The notes under the pieces were generated by a model that was not told where the DNA came from, searched no databases, and was given only the letters and a program-made list of their open reading frames with translations. A stretch of DNA of 64,000 bases from JBOHRE01 sp050732635 (GTDB taxonomy: Bacteria > Gemmatimonadota > Gemmatimonadetes > Longimicrobiales > RSA9): assembly GCA_050732635.1 (NCBI GenBank), contig JBOHRE010000001.1:1-64000 (forward strand), read 5' to 3'. Shown one piece after another: positions 9,181 through 17,395 of the stretch. The position numbers were made by a program, and so were the translations under genes. Every line of letters starts with the position of its first letter. Positions within the stretch are counted from its first letter, which is position 1.

Positions 9181-10109
9181 GTCTGCTGTTCCCGGGGCAG
9201 GGCGCACAGTTCGTCGGCATGGGCCGTGATCTGGCGAGCCGGTTCCCCCTCGCGAAACAGGCCTTCGAGGAGGCCGATGAGTCGCTCGGCTTCGCCCTCT
9301 CGCGCACCGCGTGGGATGGCTCCGAAACGGAGCTGACGGCTACTAGCAATGCGCAGCCAGCCATCCTCGTCCACTCCATTGCCGTCTGGCGCATCCTGCG
9401 CGAGCGCCTCGGCGACGTCGTGCTGGCCGCGGGCCATTCGCTTGGCGAGTTCAGCGCGTACGTGGCGGCCGACGCGCTGTCGTTCGCGGATGCGGTTCGC
9501 ACGGTTCGCCGGCGTGGCGAGCTGATGCTCGAGGCCGGGAACGCGCGGCCTGGCGCAATGGCCGCGGTGATCGGGCTCGAGGATGCCGCGGTCGAGCGCC
9601 TTTGTGCCGACGCTTCGGGCAGCACGGACGGCGTCTGTGTGGCGGCCAACTTCAATTCGCCCGCGCAGGTCGTGATCAGCGGTGATCACGCCGCCGTCGG
9701 CCGGGCCATGGCACTCGCGCGCGCAGCCGGCGCGAAGCGCGTCCTGCCGTTGAACGTGTCCGGTGCCTTCCATTCGCCTCTCATGGAGCCCGCGCAGGCC
9801 GGGCTGGGCGCGGCGCTCGGCACGGTGGCCCTCGCTGATCCGACATTCCCGGTCGTGTCGAACGTCACGGCCGAGCCGGTCGCGGATGCGACCAGGGCGC
9901 GCGCTCTGCTCCTCGAGCAGCTCACCTCGCCGGTGCGCTGGACGGCGTCCATGCGCACGATGCTCGGTGCCGGAATCACGCAGTTCGTCGAGATCGGGCC
10001 GGGCGCCGTGCTGTGCGGGCTGCTGAAGCGGACGGAGCGTGGTCGGACCTGCACCAGCGTCGGCACGGCCGCTCAGTTGGCCGGGTTCGCCGGTGTGGGG
10101 ACAGTATGA
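9174..10109 (+). CDS. fabD: malonyl-CoA:ACP transacylase
   Basis: Loads malonyl groups on ACP for elongation. Starts with GTG and the text VGLLFPGQGAQFVGMG. The nucleophile Ser at about 89 is in GHSLGEFSAYVAA; the catalytic His lies in SGAFHSPLMEPA near residue 200. Family length is normal (311 residues). The start codon lies inside the end of fabH and its stop overlaps fabG by 4 nt. Confidence 0.96.
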   Translation: MVGLLFPGQGAQFVGMGRDLASRFPLAKQAFEEADESLGFALSRTAWDGSETELTATSNAQPAILVHSIAVWRILRERLGDVVLAAGHSLGEFSAYVAADALSFADAVRTVRRRGELMLEAGNARPGAMAAVIGLEDAAVERLCADASGSTDGVCVAANFNSPAQVVISGDHAAVGRAMALARAAGAKRVLPLNVSGAFHSPLMEPAQAGLGAALGTVALADPTFPVVSNVTAEPVADATRARALLLEQLTSPVRWTASMRTMLGAGITQFVEIGPGAVLCGLLKRTERGRTCTSVGTAAQLAGFAGVGTV

Positions 10110-10852
10110 TCGCGGACCGCGAGCTGAGCGGCGGCGTCGCCGTGGTGACCGGCGGCTCGCGTGGCATCGGTCGCGGTATCGCCGATCATCTCGCTCGCGC
10201 CGGGGCGCGAGTCGCGATCGTGGCCCGGGGCGCCGATCGGGCAGCGGCAGCCGCTACGGAGCTCGACGGTGACGGGCATCGGGGGTTCGGCTGCGATGTC
10301 GCCGATCCCGCTGCGTCTAACGCGTTGATCGAGACGGTCGAAGAGGAGCTCGGCCCGATCACGGTTCTGGTGAACAATGCCGGCGTGACCGAGGACAACC
10401 TGCTCGTCCGCATCACCGACGAGGCATGGGATCGCGTGCTGGACACGAACCTGAAGGGCGCGTTCAACCTGATCCGGGCGGTCGCGCGAGGCATGATGCG
10501 CAGGCGGGGTGGACGGATCATCAATATCACCAGTGTCGTCGGGTTGACGGGAAACAAGGGGCAGGCGAATTATGCGGCCTCGAAGGCCGGACTGATCGGT
10601 CTGACGAAGGCGGTCGCCAGGGAGCTGGCCAGTCGGGGTGTGCTGTGCAACGCGGTTGCGCCCGGCTACATCGAGACGGAGATGACGGCGTCGCTCGGCG
10701 AGGTGGCACGCGAAACGCTACTGGGGCAGATCGCTCTGGGCCGGCTCGGCACAGCCGACGACGTGGCCAACGTGGTGCGTTTTTTGGCCGGCCCCGGCAG
10801 CGCCTACATCACCGGCCAGGTCATTGTCGTGGACGGCGGGATGGTCGTCTGA
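10106..10852 (+). CDS. fabG: 3-oxoacyl-ACP reductase
   Basis: NADPH-dependent short-chain dehydrogenase that reduces beta-ketoacyl-ACP. The Rossmann motif TGGSRGIGRGI is near residue 14, NNAGVTEDNLL follows, and the catalytic Ser-Tyr-Lys set is in NITSVVG ... YAASK (Ser about 143, Tyr about 156, Lys about 160). It ends with YITGQVIVVDGGMVV, typical of FabG. ATG at 10106 was chosen over a longer frame because it matches the family N-terminus and overlaps the fabD stop. Confidence 0.95.
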   Translation: MIADRELSGGVAVVTGGSRGIGRGIADHLARAGARVAIVARGADRAAAAATELDGDGHRGFGCDVADPAASNALIETVEEELGPITVLVNNAGVTEDNLLVRITDEAWDRVLDTNLKGAFNLIRAVARGMMRRRGGRIINITSVVGLTGNKGQANYAASKAGLIGLTKAVARELASRGVLCNAVAPGYIETEMTASLGEVARETLLGQIALGRLGTADDVANVVRFLAGPGSAYITGQVIVVDGGMVV

Positions 10853-10876
10853 CACTTCACTGAGAGGAATACGGAC

Positions 10877-11122
10877 ATGGCGGGCAACGTGGAAGATCGG
10901 GTCAAGGAGATCATCGTGAACGAGCTCGGCGTCGAGCCGGAGAAGGTTACGTCCGAAGCGTCGTTCGTCGAGGACCTCGGCGCCGACTCGCTCGACACCG
11001 TGGAGCTGGTCATGGCCTTCGAGGAAGAATTCGGTATGGAGATCCCGGATGAGGACGCCGAGCAGCTCCAGACGGTCGGCGACGCCATCAAATACGTCCG
11101 GGAGCACGCCACCGAAGCTTGA
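10877..11122 (+). CDS. acpP: acyl carrier protein
   Basis: Eighty-one residue acidic ACP. The phosphopantetheine attachment Ser is at about residue 38 in GADSLDTVELVMAFEEEF. Helix I begins VEDRVKEIIVNELGV. A strong ribosome binding site (GAGAGGA) lies 8 nt before the ATG. It sits between fabG and fabF, the usual place, with short gaps on both sides that allow extra expression. Confidence 0.97.
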   Translation: MAGNVEDRVKEIIVNELGVEPEKVTSEASFVEDLGADSLDTVELVMAFEEEFGMEIPDEDAEQLQTVGDAIKYVREHATEA

Positions 11123-11155
11123 GCGGATCGTGAGCGCGGTGTACATGGAGGATCG

Positions 11156-12418
11156 ATGAATCGACGGACGCGTCGCGTCGTCGTCACCGGCGTCGGTATG
11201 CTGACGCCGGTGGGCAACGATGTCGAATCGGCGTGGACTGCGCTGCTGGAGGGCAGGAGCGGCGCCGGTCCGATTACGCAATTCGAGGCGACCGACGAGT
11301 TCGCGGTCCGCTTCGCGGCCGAGGTGAAGGGCTTCCAGCCCGAGCAGTACCTCGATCGTAAGGAGGCGCGGCGCATGGATCGCTTCGCTCAATTCGCCAT
11401 GGCGGTCGCCGAGCAGGCGATGCACAGTGCCGGCCTCACCGATGCGCTGGATTCCGTCGACCGCGATCGCTTCGGCGTGCTCATCGGCAGCGGCATCGGC
11501 GGCATCGCCACCTTCGAGCAGCAGACCCGCGTCATGATCGAGCGCGGCCCCGCACGCGTGAGCCCCTTCTTCGTGCCCATGTTCATACCGGACATCGCGG
11601 CCGGCCACGTGTCGATGCGCTACGGCCTGCGAGGCCCGAATTACGCCACCGTCTCCGCCTGCGCATCCAGCGCACACGCCGTCGGCAACGCGTTCGATGC
11701 GATCCGCTACGGTATCGCCGACCTGATGCTCGCCGGTGGCACGGAAGCGACGGTGACGCCGCTGACGATCGCGGGCTTCGGCAACATGAAGGCGCTCTCC
11801 ACGCGTAACGACTCGCCGGAAACCGCGAGCCGACCGTTCGACGCGACGCGTGACGGCTTCGTCCTAGGCGAAGGCGCCGGCGCGGTGATCCTCGAAGCGC
11901 TCGAGCACGCCATGGACCGCGGCGCCGACATCCTGGCCGAAGTCGTCGGCTATGGCCAGACTGCAGACGCGTACCACATCACAGCGCCGGCTCCAGAGGG
12001 CGCTGGCGCACAGCTCGCCATGACGGCCGCGCTGCGCGATGCCGGCCTGGAGACCGGCGACATCGGTTACATCAATGCGCACGGCACGTCCACGCCTGCG
12101 AACGACCTGAACGAGACGCTGGCAGTGAAGAAGGTCTTCGGGACCGACGTCGAGCGCGTCGTCATGGGATCAACCAAATCAATGACGGGTCACCTGCTCG
12201 GCGCCGCCGGTGCGGTGGAGACGGTGATCACGAGCCTGGCCTTGCGACACTGCAAGATTCCACCGACCATCAACTTCTCGACGCCCGACCCGGCCTGCGA
12301 CCTGGACTACGCCCACAATCGAATGGTGGAGCGAAAGGTCGATGCTGCGCTGACCAACTCGTTCGGCTTCGGCGGCCACAACGTCTGCCTCGCGTTGAAG
12401 CGCTGGAGCGGCGTCTGA
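11156..12418 (+). CDS. fabF: beta-ketoacyl-ACP synthase II
   Basis: Elongating condensing enzyme of type II fatty-acid synthesis. RRVVVTGVGMLTPVGNDVE is the family start; the nucleophile Cys is in SACASSAHAVGNAF at about residue 169, with His residues in NAHGTSTPANDLNE and KSMTGHLLGAAGAVE. The length of 420 residues is normal. GGAGG precedes the ATG. Its TGA overlaps the ATG of mqnE (TGATG), which ties fatty-acid and menaquinone genes into one transcript. Confidence 0.97.
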   Translation: MNRRTRRVVVTGVGMLTPVGNDVESAWTALLEGRSGAGPITQFEATDEFAVRFAAEVKGFQPEQYLDRKEARRMDRFAQFAMAVAEQAMHSAGLTDALDSVDRDRFGVLIGSGIGGIATFEQQTRVMIERGPARVSPFFVPMFIPDIAAGHVSMRYGLRGPNYATVSACASSAHAVGNAFDAIRYGIADLMLAGGTEATVTPLTIAGFGNMKALSTRNDSPETASRPFDATRDGFVLGEGAGAVILEALEHAMDRGADILAEVVGYGQTADAYHITAPAPEGAGAQLAMTAALRDAGLETGDIGYINAHGTSTPANDLNETLAVKKVFGTDVERVVMGSTKSMTGHLLGAAGAVETVITSLALRHCKIPPTINFSTPDPACDLDYAHNRMVERKVDAALTNSFGFGGHNVCLALKRWSGV

Positions 12419-13560
12419 TGGCAGCGTCGGTTGTCACCGAGGAGCTGCGCGCGTCGCCGACGGATCGCCGGCTGTGGCCGATCGCCGACAAGGTCCTGGC
12501 GGGCGAGCGTCTCGACAGCGCCGACGGCGGCGCGCTCTTCGAGTCGCACGACCTGCTGGCGATCGGCGCGCTCGCGGACCTCGTCAACCGCCGCAGGAAC
12601 GGCGACCGCGTTTTCATTGTCGCGAACCAGCACATCAACCCGACGAATGTCTGTATCCTGCGGGCAACCTGTACCTTCTGCTCGTATGCTCGTCGGCCGA
12701 AGGAGGACGGCGCCTACACGATGGAGCTGGAGGAAGCGTTCGCCGAGGCGGAGCCCGCGCGCGACAGCCGCATCCGCGAGTTCCACATCGTCGGCGGGCT
12801 GCATCCCAAGCTTCGGCTCGACTACTACGAGGATCTGCTGCGGGGGCTGAAGCAGCGACATCCCGACGTCGAGATCAAGGCACTGACCGCTGTCGAGATC
12901 GCGCACCTCGCCCGCATCGAGAAGACGACCTACGAGGACGTGCTGCTCCGGCTGCGTGAGGCCGGGCTCGACTCGCTGCCGGGCGGCGGCGCGGAAGTGT
13001 TCTCCAAGGCGGTCCGCTCGAAGATCGCGGATCGCAAGCTGGTCGCCGAAGAGTGGATCGACGTGCACCGCACCGCGCACCGGCTCGGCATTCCGAGCAA
13101 CTGCACCATGCTCTACGGCCACGTCGAAACGGTCGCCGACCGCATGGAGCACCTGCACATGCTGCGCGACCTGCAGGACGAGACCGGCGGCTTCCTGACC
13201 TACATCCCGCTGGCGTATCACCCGGACCACAACGAGCTGGGCGAGCAGCTCGGACGCGCTGGCACCGCCACGACCGGCTACGACGATCTGAAGAACCTGG
13301 CCGTGGGCCGGCTGTTCCTCGACAACTTCGATCACATCAAGACGCACTGGATCATGAACACGCCGAAGGTCAGTCAGATCGCGCTGCACTTCGGCGTCGA
13401 CGATCTCGAGGGCACGGTCGTGCGCGAAAAGATCTATCACGAGGCCGGCGCCACCACGCCTCAGGGCCTCACCTTCGGCGAGATCGTGCGCCTGGTGAAG
13501 GACGCCGGAAAGACGCCCGTCGAGCGCGACGCGTTGTATAACGTGGTGGGGGAGTGGTGA
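12418..13560 (+). CDS. mqnE: aminofutalosine synthase (radical SAM)
   Basis: Radical SAM enzyme of the futalosine route to menaquinone; it joins an adenosyl radical to 3-enolpyruvoyl-benzoate. MqnE-specific blocks are GGLHPKLRLDYYEDLLR, LPGGGAEVFSKAVR, IPSNCTMLYGHVET and LQDETGGFLTYIPLAYHPDHN. The cluster-binding cysteines are spaced C79-x5-C85-x2-C88 (NVCILRATCTFC) rather than the CX3CX2C seen in MqnC next door, which is noted as a finding. The length of 380 residues fits the family. It overlaps fabF at its start and mqnC at its end. Confidence 0.92.
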   Translation: MAASVVTEELRASPTDRRLWPIADKVLAGERLDSADGGALFESHDLLAIGALADLVNRRRNGDRVFIVANQHINPTNVCILRATCTFCSYARRPKEDGAYTMELEEAFAEAEPARDSRIREFHIVGGLHPKLRLDYYEDLLRGLKQRHPDVEIKALTAVEIAHLARIEKTTYEDVLLRLREAGLDSLPGGGAEVFSKAVRSKIADRKLVAEEWIDVHRTAHRLGIPSNCTMLYGHVETVADRMEHLHMLRDLQDETGGFLTYIPLAYHPDHNELGEQLGRAGTATTGYDDLKNLAVGRLFLDNFDHIKTHWIMNTPKVSQIALHFGVDDLEGTVVREKIYHEAGATTPQGLTFGEIVRLVKDAGKTPVERDALYNVVGEW

Positions 13561-14846
13561 GGCAGGCGGGGGCGGGCGCGGGCGCGGGGGTTCAGCCATT
13601 GGCCGAGCAGCGCGCACTGCCGATTCTCCGTACCACCGCCCCGCGCCGGCGCCCGCCGACGCCGGAGGGCTCGGAGGGGCTGCGTCGCTCGACGCAGCGC
13701 CCGGTGTACGTGCCGCAGCCGCTCGATGCGCGGCCGTACGCGGCGCAGATCGGTGAGTGGCTCGAGGTGCTGCGGGCGACGCCGCTGCTCGAGCTCGGCG
13801 CCCGTGCGCACGCGCTGCGCACCGCAAAGGTCGGCGGCGACGTCGTCACCTACATCGTCGATCGCAACATCAACTACACGAACGTCTGCGTGACCGACTG
13901 CCGCTTCTGCGCCTTCTACCGGCGGCCGAAGGACGATGAGGCGTACGTGCTGAGCTACGACGAGATCGGCCGCAAGATCGACGAGGCGAAGGCGCTCGGT
14001 GGCGTGCAGATCCTGATGCAGGGCGGGCACAATCCATATCTACCGCTGGACTGGTACACCGGGCTGCTGCGCTACATCAAGGATCGGCATCCGATCCACG
14101 TGCACGGCTTCAGCGCGTCGGAGATCGAGACGATCGCGAAGGTGTCGAAGCTGCCGATCGATGTGGTTTTGCGCGAGCTGCACGACGCGGGACTCGACTC
14201 GATTCCGGGCGCCGGTGCGGAGATCCTGGTCGACCCGGTACGCGACTACATCGCGCCCAAGAAGATCGACTCGAATCGCTGGCTCGAGATCCACGAGGCG
14301 GCGCACGAGGTCGGCATGCACACGACGGCCACCATGATGTACGGCGTGGGCGAGGCGTGGGAGGACCGGCTCCAGCACCTGCTCGAGCTGCGTGCCTCGC
14401 AGCAGCGCAGCCTCGAGGCGGGCCGGCGCGGGCGCTACACGGCCTTCATCGCCTGGTCGTTCCAGCCGCTGCACACGGAGATGGAGCCCTGGGCGCTCGA
14501 GCTCGGCACCGGCATGGACTACCTGCGCATCACGGCGCTCGGTCGGCTCGTGCTCGACAACTTCGACAACGTCCAGGTCTCATATGTGACGCAGGGCCCG
14601 AAGATGGCGCAGCTCGCGCTGACGTTCGGCGCGAACGACTTCGGCTCGCTGATGATCGAGGAGAATGTGGTGAGTGCGGCGGGGACGGATTACATCATGC
14701 CGGAGTCGGAGGTGCGCCGCATCATCGCCGACGGCGGCTTCGAGCCCAAGCGCCGCTACCAGGACTACACGCTCGTGGATGAGCATCCGCAGGGTTGTCC
14801 CTGCTGCGCCCGCCGTGACGTACCGATGGCGGCGCCAGCCCGCTAG
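13554..14846 (+). CDS. mqnC: cyclic dehypoxanthinyl futalosine synthase (radical SAM)
   Basis: Radical SAM cyclase of the futalosine menaquinone pathway. The cluster motif CVTDCRFC (C about 112, 116, 119) is the standard CX3CX2C; QILMQGGHNP, HVHGFSASEIE, LDSIPGAGAEILV and TTATMMYGVGE follow. The product is about 430 residues, longer than usual by roughly 50 N-terminal residues. That extension begins with an Ala-Gly repeat encoded by a GCGGGS hexad array (13566-13589), so a start further downstream is possible. GTG at 13554 overlaps the mqnE stop. The C-terminus has a Cys pair (CPCCARRD). Confidence 0.9.
   Translation: MVRQAGAGAGAGVQPLAEQRALPILRTTAPRRRPPTPEGSEGLRRSTQRPVYVPQPLDARPYAAQIGEWLEVLRATPLLELGARAHALRTAKVGGDVVTYIVDRNINYTNVCVTDCRFCAFYRRPKDDEAYVLSYDEIGRKIDEAKALGGVQILMQGGHNPYLPLDWYTGLLRYIKDRHPIHVHGFSASEIETIAKVSKLPIDVVLRELHDAGLDSIPGAGAEILVDPVRDYIAPKKIDSNRWLEIHEAAHEVGMHTTATMMYGVGEAWEDRLQHLLELRASQQRSLEAGRRGRYTAFIAWSFQPLHTEMEPWALELGTGMDYLRITALGRLVLDNFDNVQVSYVTQGPKMAQLALTFGANDFGSLMIEENVVSAAGTDYIMPESEVRRIIADGGFEPKRRYQDYTLVDEHPQGCPCCARRDVPMAAPAR
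13566..13589 (+). repeat. GCGGGS hexad array at the mqnE/mqnC junction
   Basis: Four tandem hexads (GCGGGG, GCGGGC, GCGGGC, GCGGGG) lie immediately after the mqnE stop. If the GTG at 13554 is used, they encode the AGAGAGAG start of MqnC. The array is G-rich on the plus strand and could form a G-quadruplex. Confidence 0.7.
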
Positions 14847-14886
14847 CCGACGAGCGCGAGCCGCCCCTTGACCGTCAGGGCGCGTG

Positions 14887-14903
14887 CGGGGCGTCGCGCC
14901 CCG
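14887..14903 (+). terminator. 7-bp GC hairpin between mqnC and ispF
   Basis: A perfect inverted repeat, CGGGGCG-TCG-CGCCCCG, 41 nt after the mqnC stop and 31 nt before ispF. There is no T-tract after it, so it may be a weak terminator, an attenuator or an mRNA stabiliser. Confidence 0.35.
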
Positions 14904-14933
14904 AATCGCTGGCCACCCTCTGGCCGCTGACCC

Positions 14934-15482
14934 ATGCGAATCGGCCTCGGCTACGACTCCCACCGCTTCGAGCCCGGCCGGCGGCTCGTGCTGGGCGGTG
15001 TCGAGATTCCGCATGAGGCCGGGCTGGCCGGCCACTCCGACGCGGACGCCGTCGCGCACGCCGTCACCGACGCTGTTCTCGGTGCCTGCGCTCTGGGCGA
15101 CATCGGCACGCATTTTCCACCCGACGATACCCGCTGGCGCGACGCCGACTCGCTCGAGCTGCTCGGGCAGGCCGTGCGACTCGCGGAGGCGGAGAACTAC
15201 CAGGTCGTCAACGTCGATGTCACGGTCGTCTGCGAGGCGCCCCCCATCGCGGCACATGCGCCGGCGATGTGCGAGCGGCTCGCCGGCGTGCTCGGCATCA
15301 CGGCGTTGCACATCTCGATCAAGGCCAAATCGAACGAGGGCATGGGCTGGATCGGCCGCGGCGAGGGTATCGCGGTGCTCGCGGTCGTACTGGTCGACAG
15401 CATCGACGCGCGGCTGCGACGGACTCCACCGCCACCGGGGGAGTCAGGACCGCCAGCGGGCGTCGGGCCAGACGATGCCTGA
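14934..15482 (+). CDS. ispF: 2-C-methyl-D-erythritol 2,4-cyclodiphosphate synthase
   Basis: MEP-pathway enzyme that makes the cyclic diphosphate intermediate of isoprenoid synthesis. The metal ligands are visible at D8, H10 and H42 in MRIGLGYDSHRF and GHSDADAVAHA, exactly the numbering of E. coli IspF. The later block is KAKSNEGMGWIGRGEGIAV. The core is about 160 residues; a proline-rich tail of roughly 20 residues is extra. It follows mqnC on the same strand. An isoprenoid gene here fits with the prenyl tail needed for menaquinone. Confidence 0.96.
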   Translation: MRIGLGYDSHRFEPGRRLVLGGVEIPHEAGLAGHSDADAVAHAVTDAVLGACALGDIGTHFPPDDTRWRDADSLELLGQAVRLAEAENYQVVNVDVTVVCEAPPIAAHAPAMCERLAGVLGITALHISIKAKSNEGMGWIGRGEGIAVLAVVLVDSIDARLRRTPPPPGESGPPAGVGPDDA

Positions 15483-15500
15483 GTTGGCGGAGACGCGCCG

Positions 15501-16112
15501 GTGCTGAACGCCGCGCTGGACTGGCTCGCCGCATTACCGCCGCTCGTGCTCTATCTGCTGATCGGGGCCGGCGCCGCCGTGGAGAACATCGTGCCGCCGA
15601 TCCCGGCCGACACCTTCGTGCTGTTTGGCGGCTTTCTGGCGGCGCGCGGTCGCGCGGATCCGTGGCTGGTGTTCCTCGCTACATGGGTCTTCAACGTCGG
15701 CAGTGCGCTGGCGGTCTACGGTGTGGCCCGGCGCCATGACGAGACGATCCGCGAGTCGCGTGTCGGCCAGTGGCTGCTCAACCCGCACCAGCTCGAGCGC
15801 ATTGCGACCTTCTATCAGCGCTGGGGTACGCCCGCCATCTTCTTCTCCCGGTTCTTTCCGGCGCTGCGCGCCATCGTGCCGGTTTTCGCGGGGCTCAGCG
15901 ACATCGGCTTCTTTCGGATGGCGCTGCCGACCGCGATCGCCTCCGGGCTCTGGTACGGCCTCGTCGTCTACCTGGGCGCTGCGGCTGGGCGGAACTGGGA
16001 GGCGATCCAGGAGCAGCTCGGCACCGTGAATATCTGGCTACTCGCCGTGGCGGTACTGATCATCGGCGGCGGCCTGGTCTGGTGGTGGCGCACGCGGGGT
16101 CACCATCCGTGA
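15501..16112 (+). CDS. DedA family membrane protein
   Basis: A 203-residue integral membrane protein of the DedA/SNARE-associated family, now linked to undecaprenyl-phosphate or phospholipid flipping. Family marks are the re-entrant loop segment IVPPIPADTFVLFGGFLA and the FFSRFFPALRAIVPVFAG motif with the conserved Arg. The GTG start at 15501 has GGAG at a suitable distance. The end contains a single helix (LLAVAVLIIGGGLVWWW). Its TGA overlaps the GTG of the recombinase that follows. Confidence 0.9.
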   Translation: MLNAALDWLAALPPLVLYLLIGAGAAVENIVPPIPADTFVLFGGFLAARGRADPWLVFLATWVFNVGSALAVYGVARRHDETIRESRVGQWLLNPHQLERIATFYQRWGTPAIFFSRFFPALRAIVPVFAGLSDIGFFRMALPTAIASGLWYGLVVYLGAAAGRNWEAIQEQLGTVNIWLLAVAVLIIGGGLVWWWRTRGHHP

Positions 16113-17002
16113 ACGGGTTCCGACTCCAGACCTTCATCGATCATCTGGCCGTCGAGCGCGGCCTCTCGCCGCGCACGATCGATGCGTATCGTCGCGACCT
16201 CACCCGGCTGATCGATTACCTCGAGGCGCGCGGAGTATCCAGGGCTGCCGCCGCTTCCGACGCGGATCTGCGCGAGTTCGTCTACTCGCTCAAGGACCGG
16301 GGGCTCCAGCCCACCTCGATTCGCCGCAGCATCTCGGCGATCCGCGGCTACTACGCCTTTCTGCTGGCCGAGGGCGCGGTCGTCGAGGACCCGACGGAGC
16401 GGATCGATACGCCCAAGGTTTGGCGCCGGCTGCCCGGCGTCCTGAGCCGCGAGGAGATCGGCACGCTGCTCGAGGCACCCGACCCCGATGACCACCTCTT
16501 CTGGCGCGACAAGGCCATGCTCGAGCTCGGCTACGCCTCCGGCGTGCGAGTCAGCGAGCTGATCGGGCTGACCACGCGTGACCTCATTCTCGATGAAGGC
16601 TTTGCCCGCGTCTTCGGCAAGGGCTCGCGCGAGCGCCTCGTGCCCGTCGGCCGTGCCGCGCTGCACGCGCTCGAGGTGTACCTCCGCGAGCTGCGCCCGC
16701 GCCTCGAGCGCGACGGCAGCAGCCGCGGCCGCGTCTTCCTCAATGCCCGCGGCGGCCCGCTCAGCCGCATGGGCGTGTGGAAGATCCTGCAGAAGCACGT
16801 CCGCCGCGCCGGCATCCGCAAGCGCGTGACGCCGCATACACTCCGTCACTCCTTTGCCACCCACCTGCTCGAGGGCGGCGCCGACCTCGCCTCCGTCCAG
16901 GAGATGCTCGGTCACGCCGACATCTCGACTACCCAGATCTACACCCACGTCGACCGCGAGTACCTGCGCGAGGTGCACCGGAAGTATCATCCCCGGGCGT
17001 GA
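16109..17002 (+). CDS. xerD: site-specific tyrosine recombinase XerD-like
   Basis: Tyrosine recombinase of about 297 residues with an N-terminal SAM-like DNA-binding domain (FIDHLAVERGLSPRTIDAYRRDL) and a C-terminal catalytic domain. Catalytic residues can be seen: Arg near 147 (GVRVSELIGL), Lys near 171 (GKGSRERLVPV), HTLRHSFATHLLEGG, LGHADISTTQIYTHV with the nucleophile Tyr. The size and the single-domain layout fit housekeeping XerD, which resolves chromosome dimers at dif, rather than a phage integrase. GTG start at 16109 overlaps the dedA stop. The heptad array follows 9 nt after its stop codon. Confidence 0.9.
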   Translation: MNGFRLQTFIDHLAVERGLSPRTIDAYRRDLTRLIDYLEARGVSRAAAASDADLREFVYSLKDRGLQPTSIRRSISAIRGYYAFLLAEGAVVEDPTERIDTPKVWRRLPGVLSREEIGTLLEAPDPDDHLFWRDKAMLELGYASGVRVSELIGLTTRDLILDEGFARVFGKGSRERLVPVGRAALHALEVYLRELRPRLERDGSSRGRVFLNARGGPLSRMGVWKILQKHVRRAGIRKRVTPHTLRHSFATHLLEGGADLASVQEMLGHADISTTQIYTHVDREYLREVHRKYHPRA

Positions 17003-17011
17003 CCGCCCGCG

Positions 17012-17046
17012 GGTTCGTGGTTGGTGGTTGGTGGTTCGTGGTTACT
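17012..17046 (+). repeat. GGTTSGT heptad array, five units (left bracket)
   Basis: Five perfectly phased heptads (GGTTCGT, GGTTGGT, GGTTGGT, GGTTCGT, GGTTACT) begin 9 nt after the xerD stop. The plus strand has closely spaced GG pairs, as in two-tetrad G-quadruplex aptamers. The same heptad recurs at 18967-19043, on the far side of vapBC and the lipoprotein gene. Confidence 0.85.
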
Positions 17047-17083
17047 CAGCACAACGGTTCGACCCAACCCCACGCCAGCGCGC

Positions 17084-17112
17084 TTGCCTTACCCTCAGCA
17101 TAATGGTACAAT
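17084..17112 (+). promoter_or_regulatory. sigma-70-like promoter of the vapBC module
   Basis: TTGCCT (17084-17089), a 17-nt spacer and TACAAT (17107-17112): close to consensus and AT-richer than its surroundings. An inverted repeat, CCTTAC (17087-17092) with GTAAGG (17115-17120), straddles the -10 element; a second copy of AGTAAGGAA at 17133-17141 serves as the ribosome binding site. This fits autoregulation by the antitoxin, which is inferred. Confidence 0.6.
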
Positions 17113-17149
17113 GAGTAAGGAATATCACATCTAGTAAGGAAACCCCGGC

Positions 17150-17395
17150 ATGGCGGCCGCGACGCTCACATCGAAGGGGCAGATCACGATCCCGAAAACC
17201 ATCCGGGACCGGCTGGGGCTCGAGCCGGGCGACCGGATCGACTTCGTGCTGGAGGGGGAGGGCCAGGTCGTGCTACGGCCGCGGACGCGCGACTTTCGGG
17301 CGCTCGAGGGCATTCTGTACCGGCCGGGCAGGAAGCCTGTCAGCGTGGAGCAGATGCGGGCCGGACTGCAGAAGCGATTTCGCAGGTCGACGTGA
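17150..17395 (+). CDS. AbrB/MazE-type antitoxin (VapB)
   Basis: An 81-residue protein with an N-terminal swapped-hairpin AbrB DNA-binding domain (TLTSKGQITIPKTIRDRLGLEPGDRIDFV) and a C-terminal part (KPVSVEQMRAGLQKRF) that would bind the toxin. It neutralises the VapC RNase next to it and probably represses its own promoter. Its TGA overlaps the GTG of the toxin by 4 nt, the usual arrangement of type II modules. A clear promoter and operator-like repeats lie upstream. Confidence 0.9.
   Translation: MAAATLTSKGQITIPKTIRDRLGLEPGDRIDFVLEGEGQVVLRPRTRDFRALEGILYRPGRKPVSVEQMRAGLQKRFRRST

Noticed and set aside
12307..13827. Minus-strand open frame of about 506 codons opposite mqnE
   Set aside because: Mirror frame of mqnE, without recognisable domain or ribosome binding site.
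16109..17002. Recombinase considered as an integrase of a mobile island
   Set aside because: Size and motifs fit housekeeping XerD, and it overlaps dedA; there is no tRNA or att site beside it.
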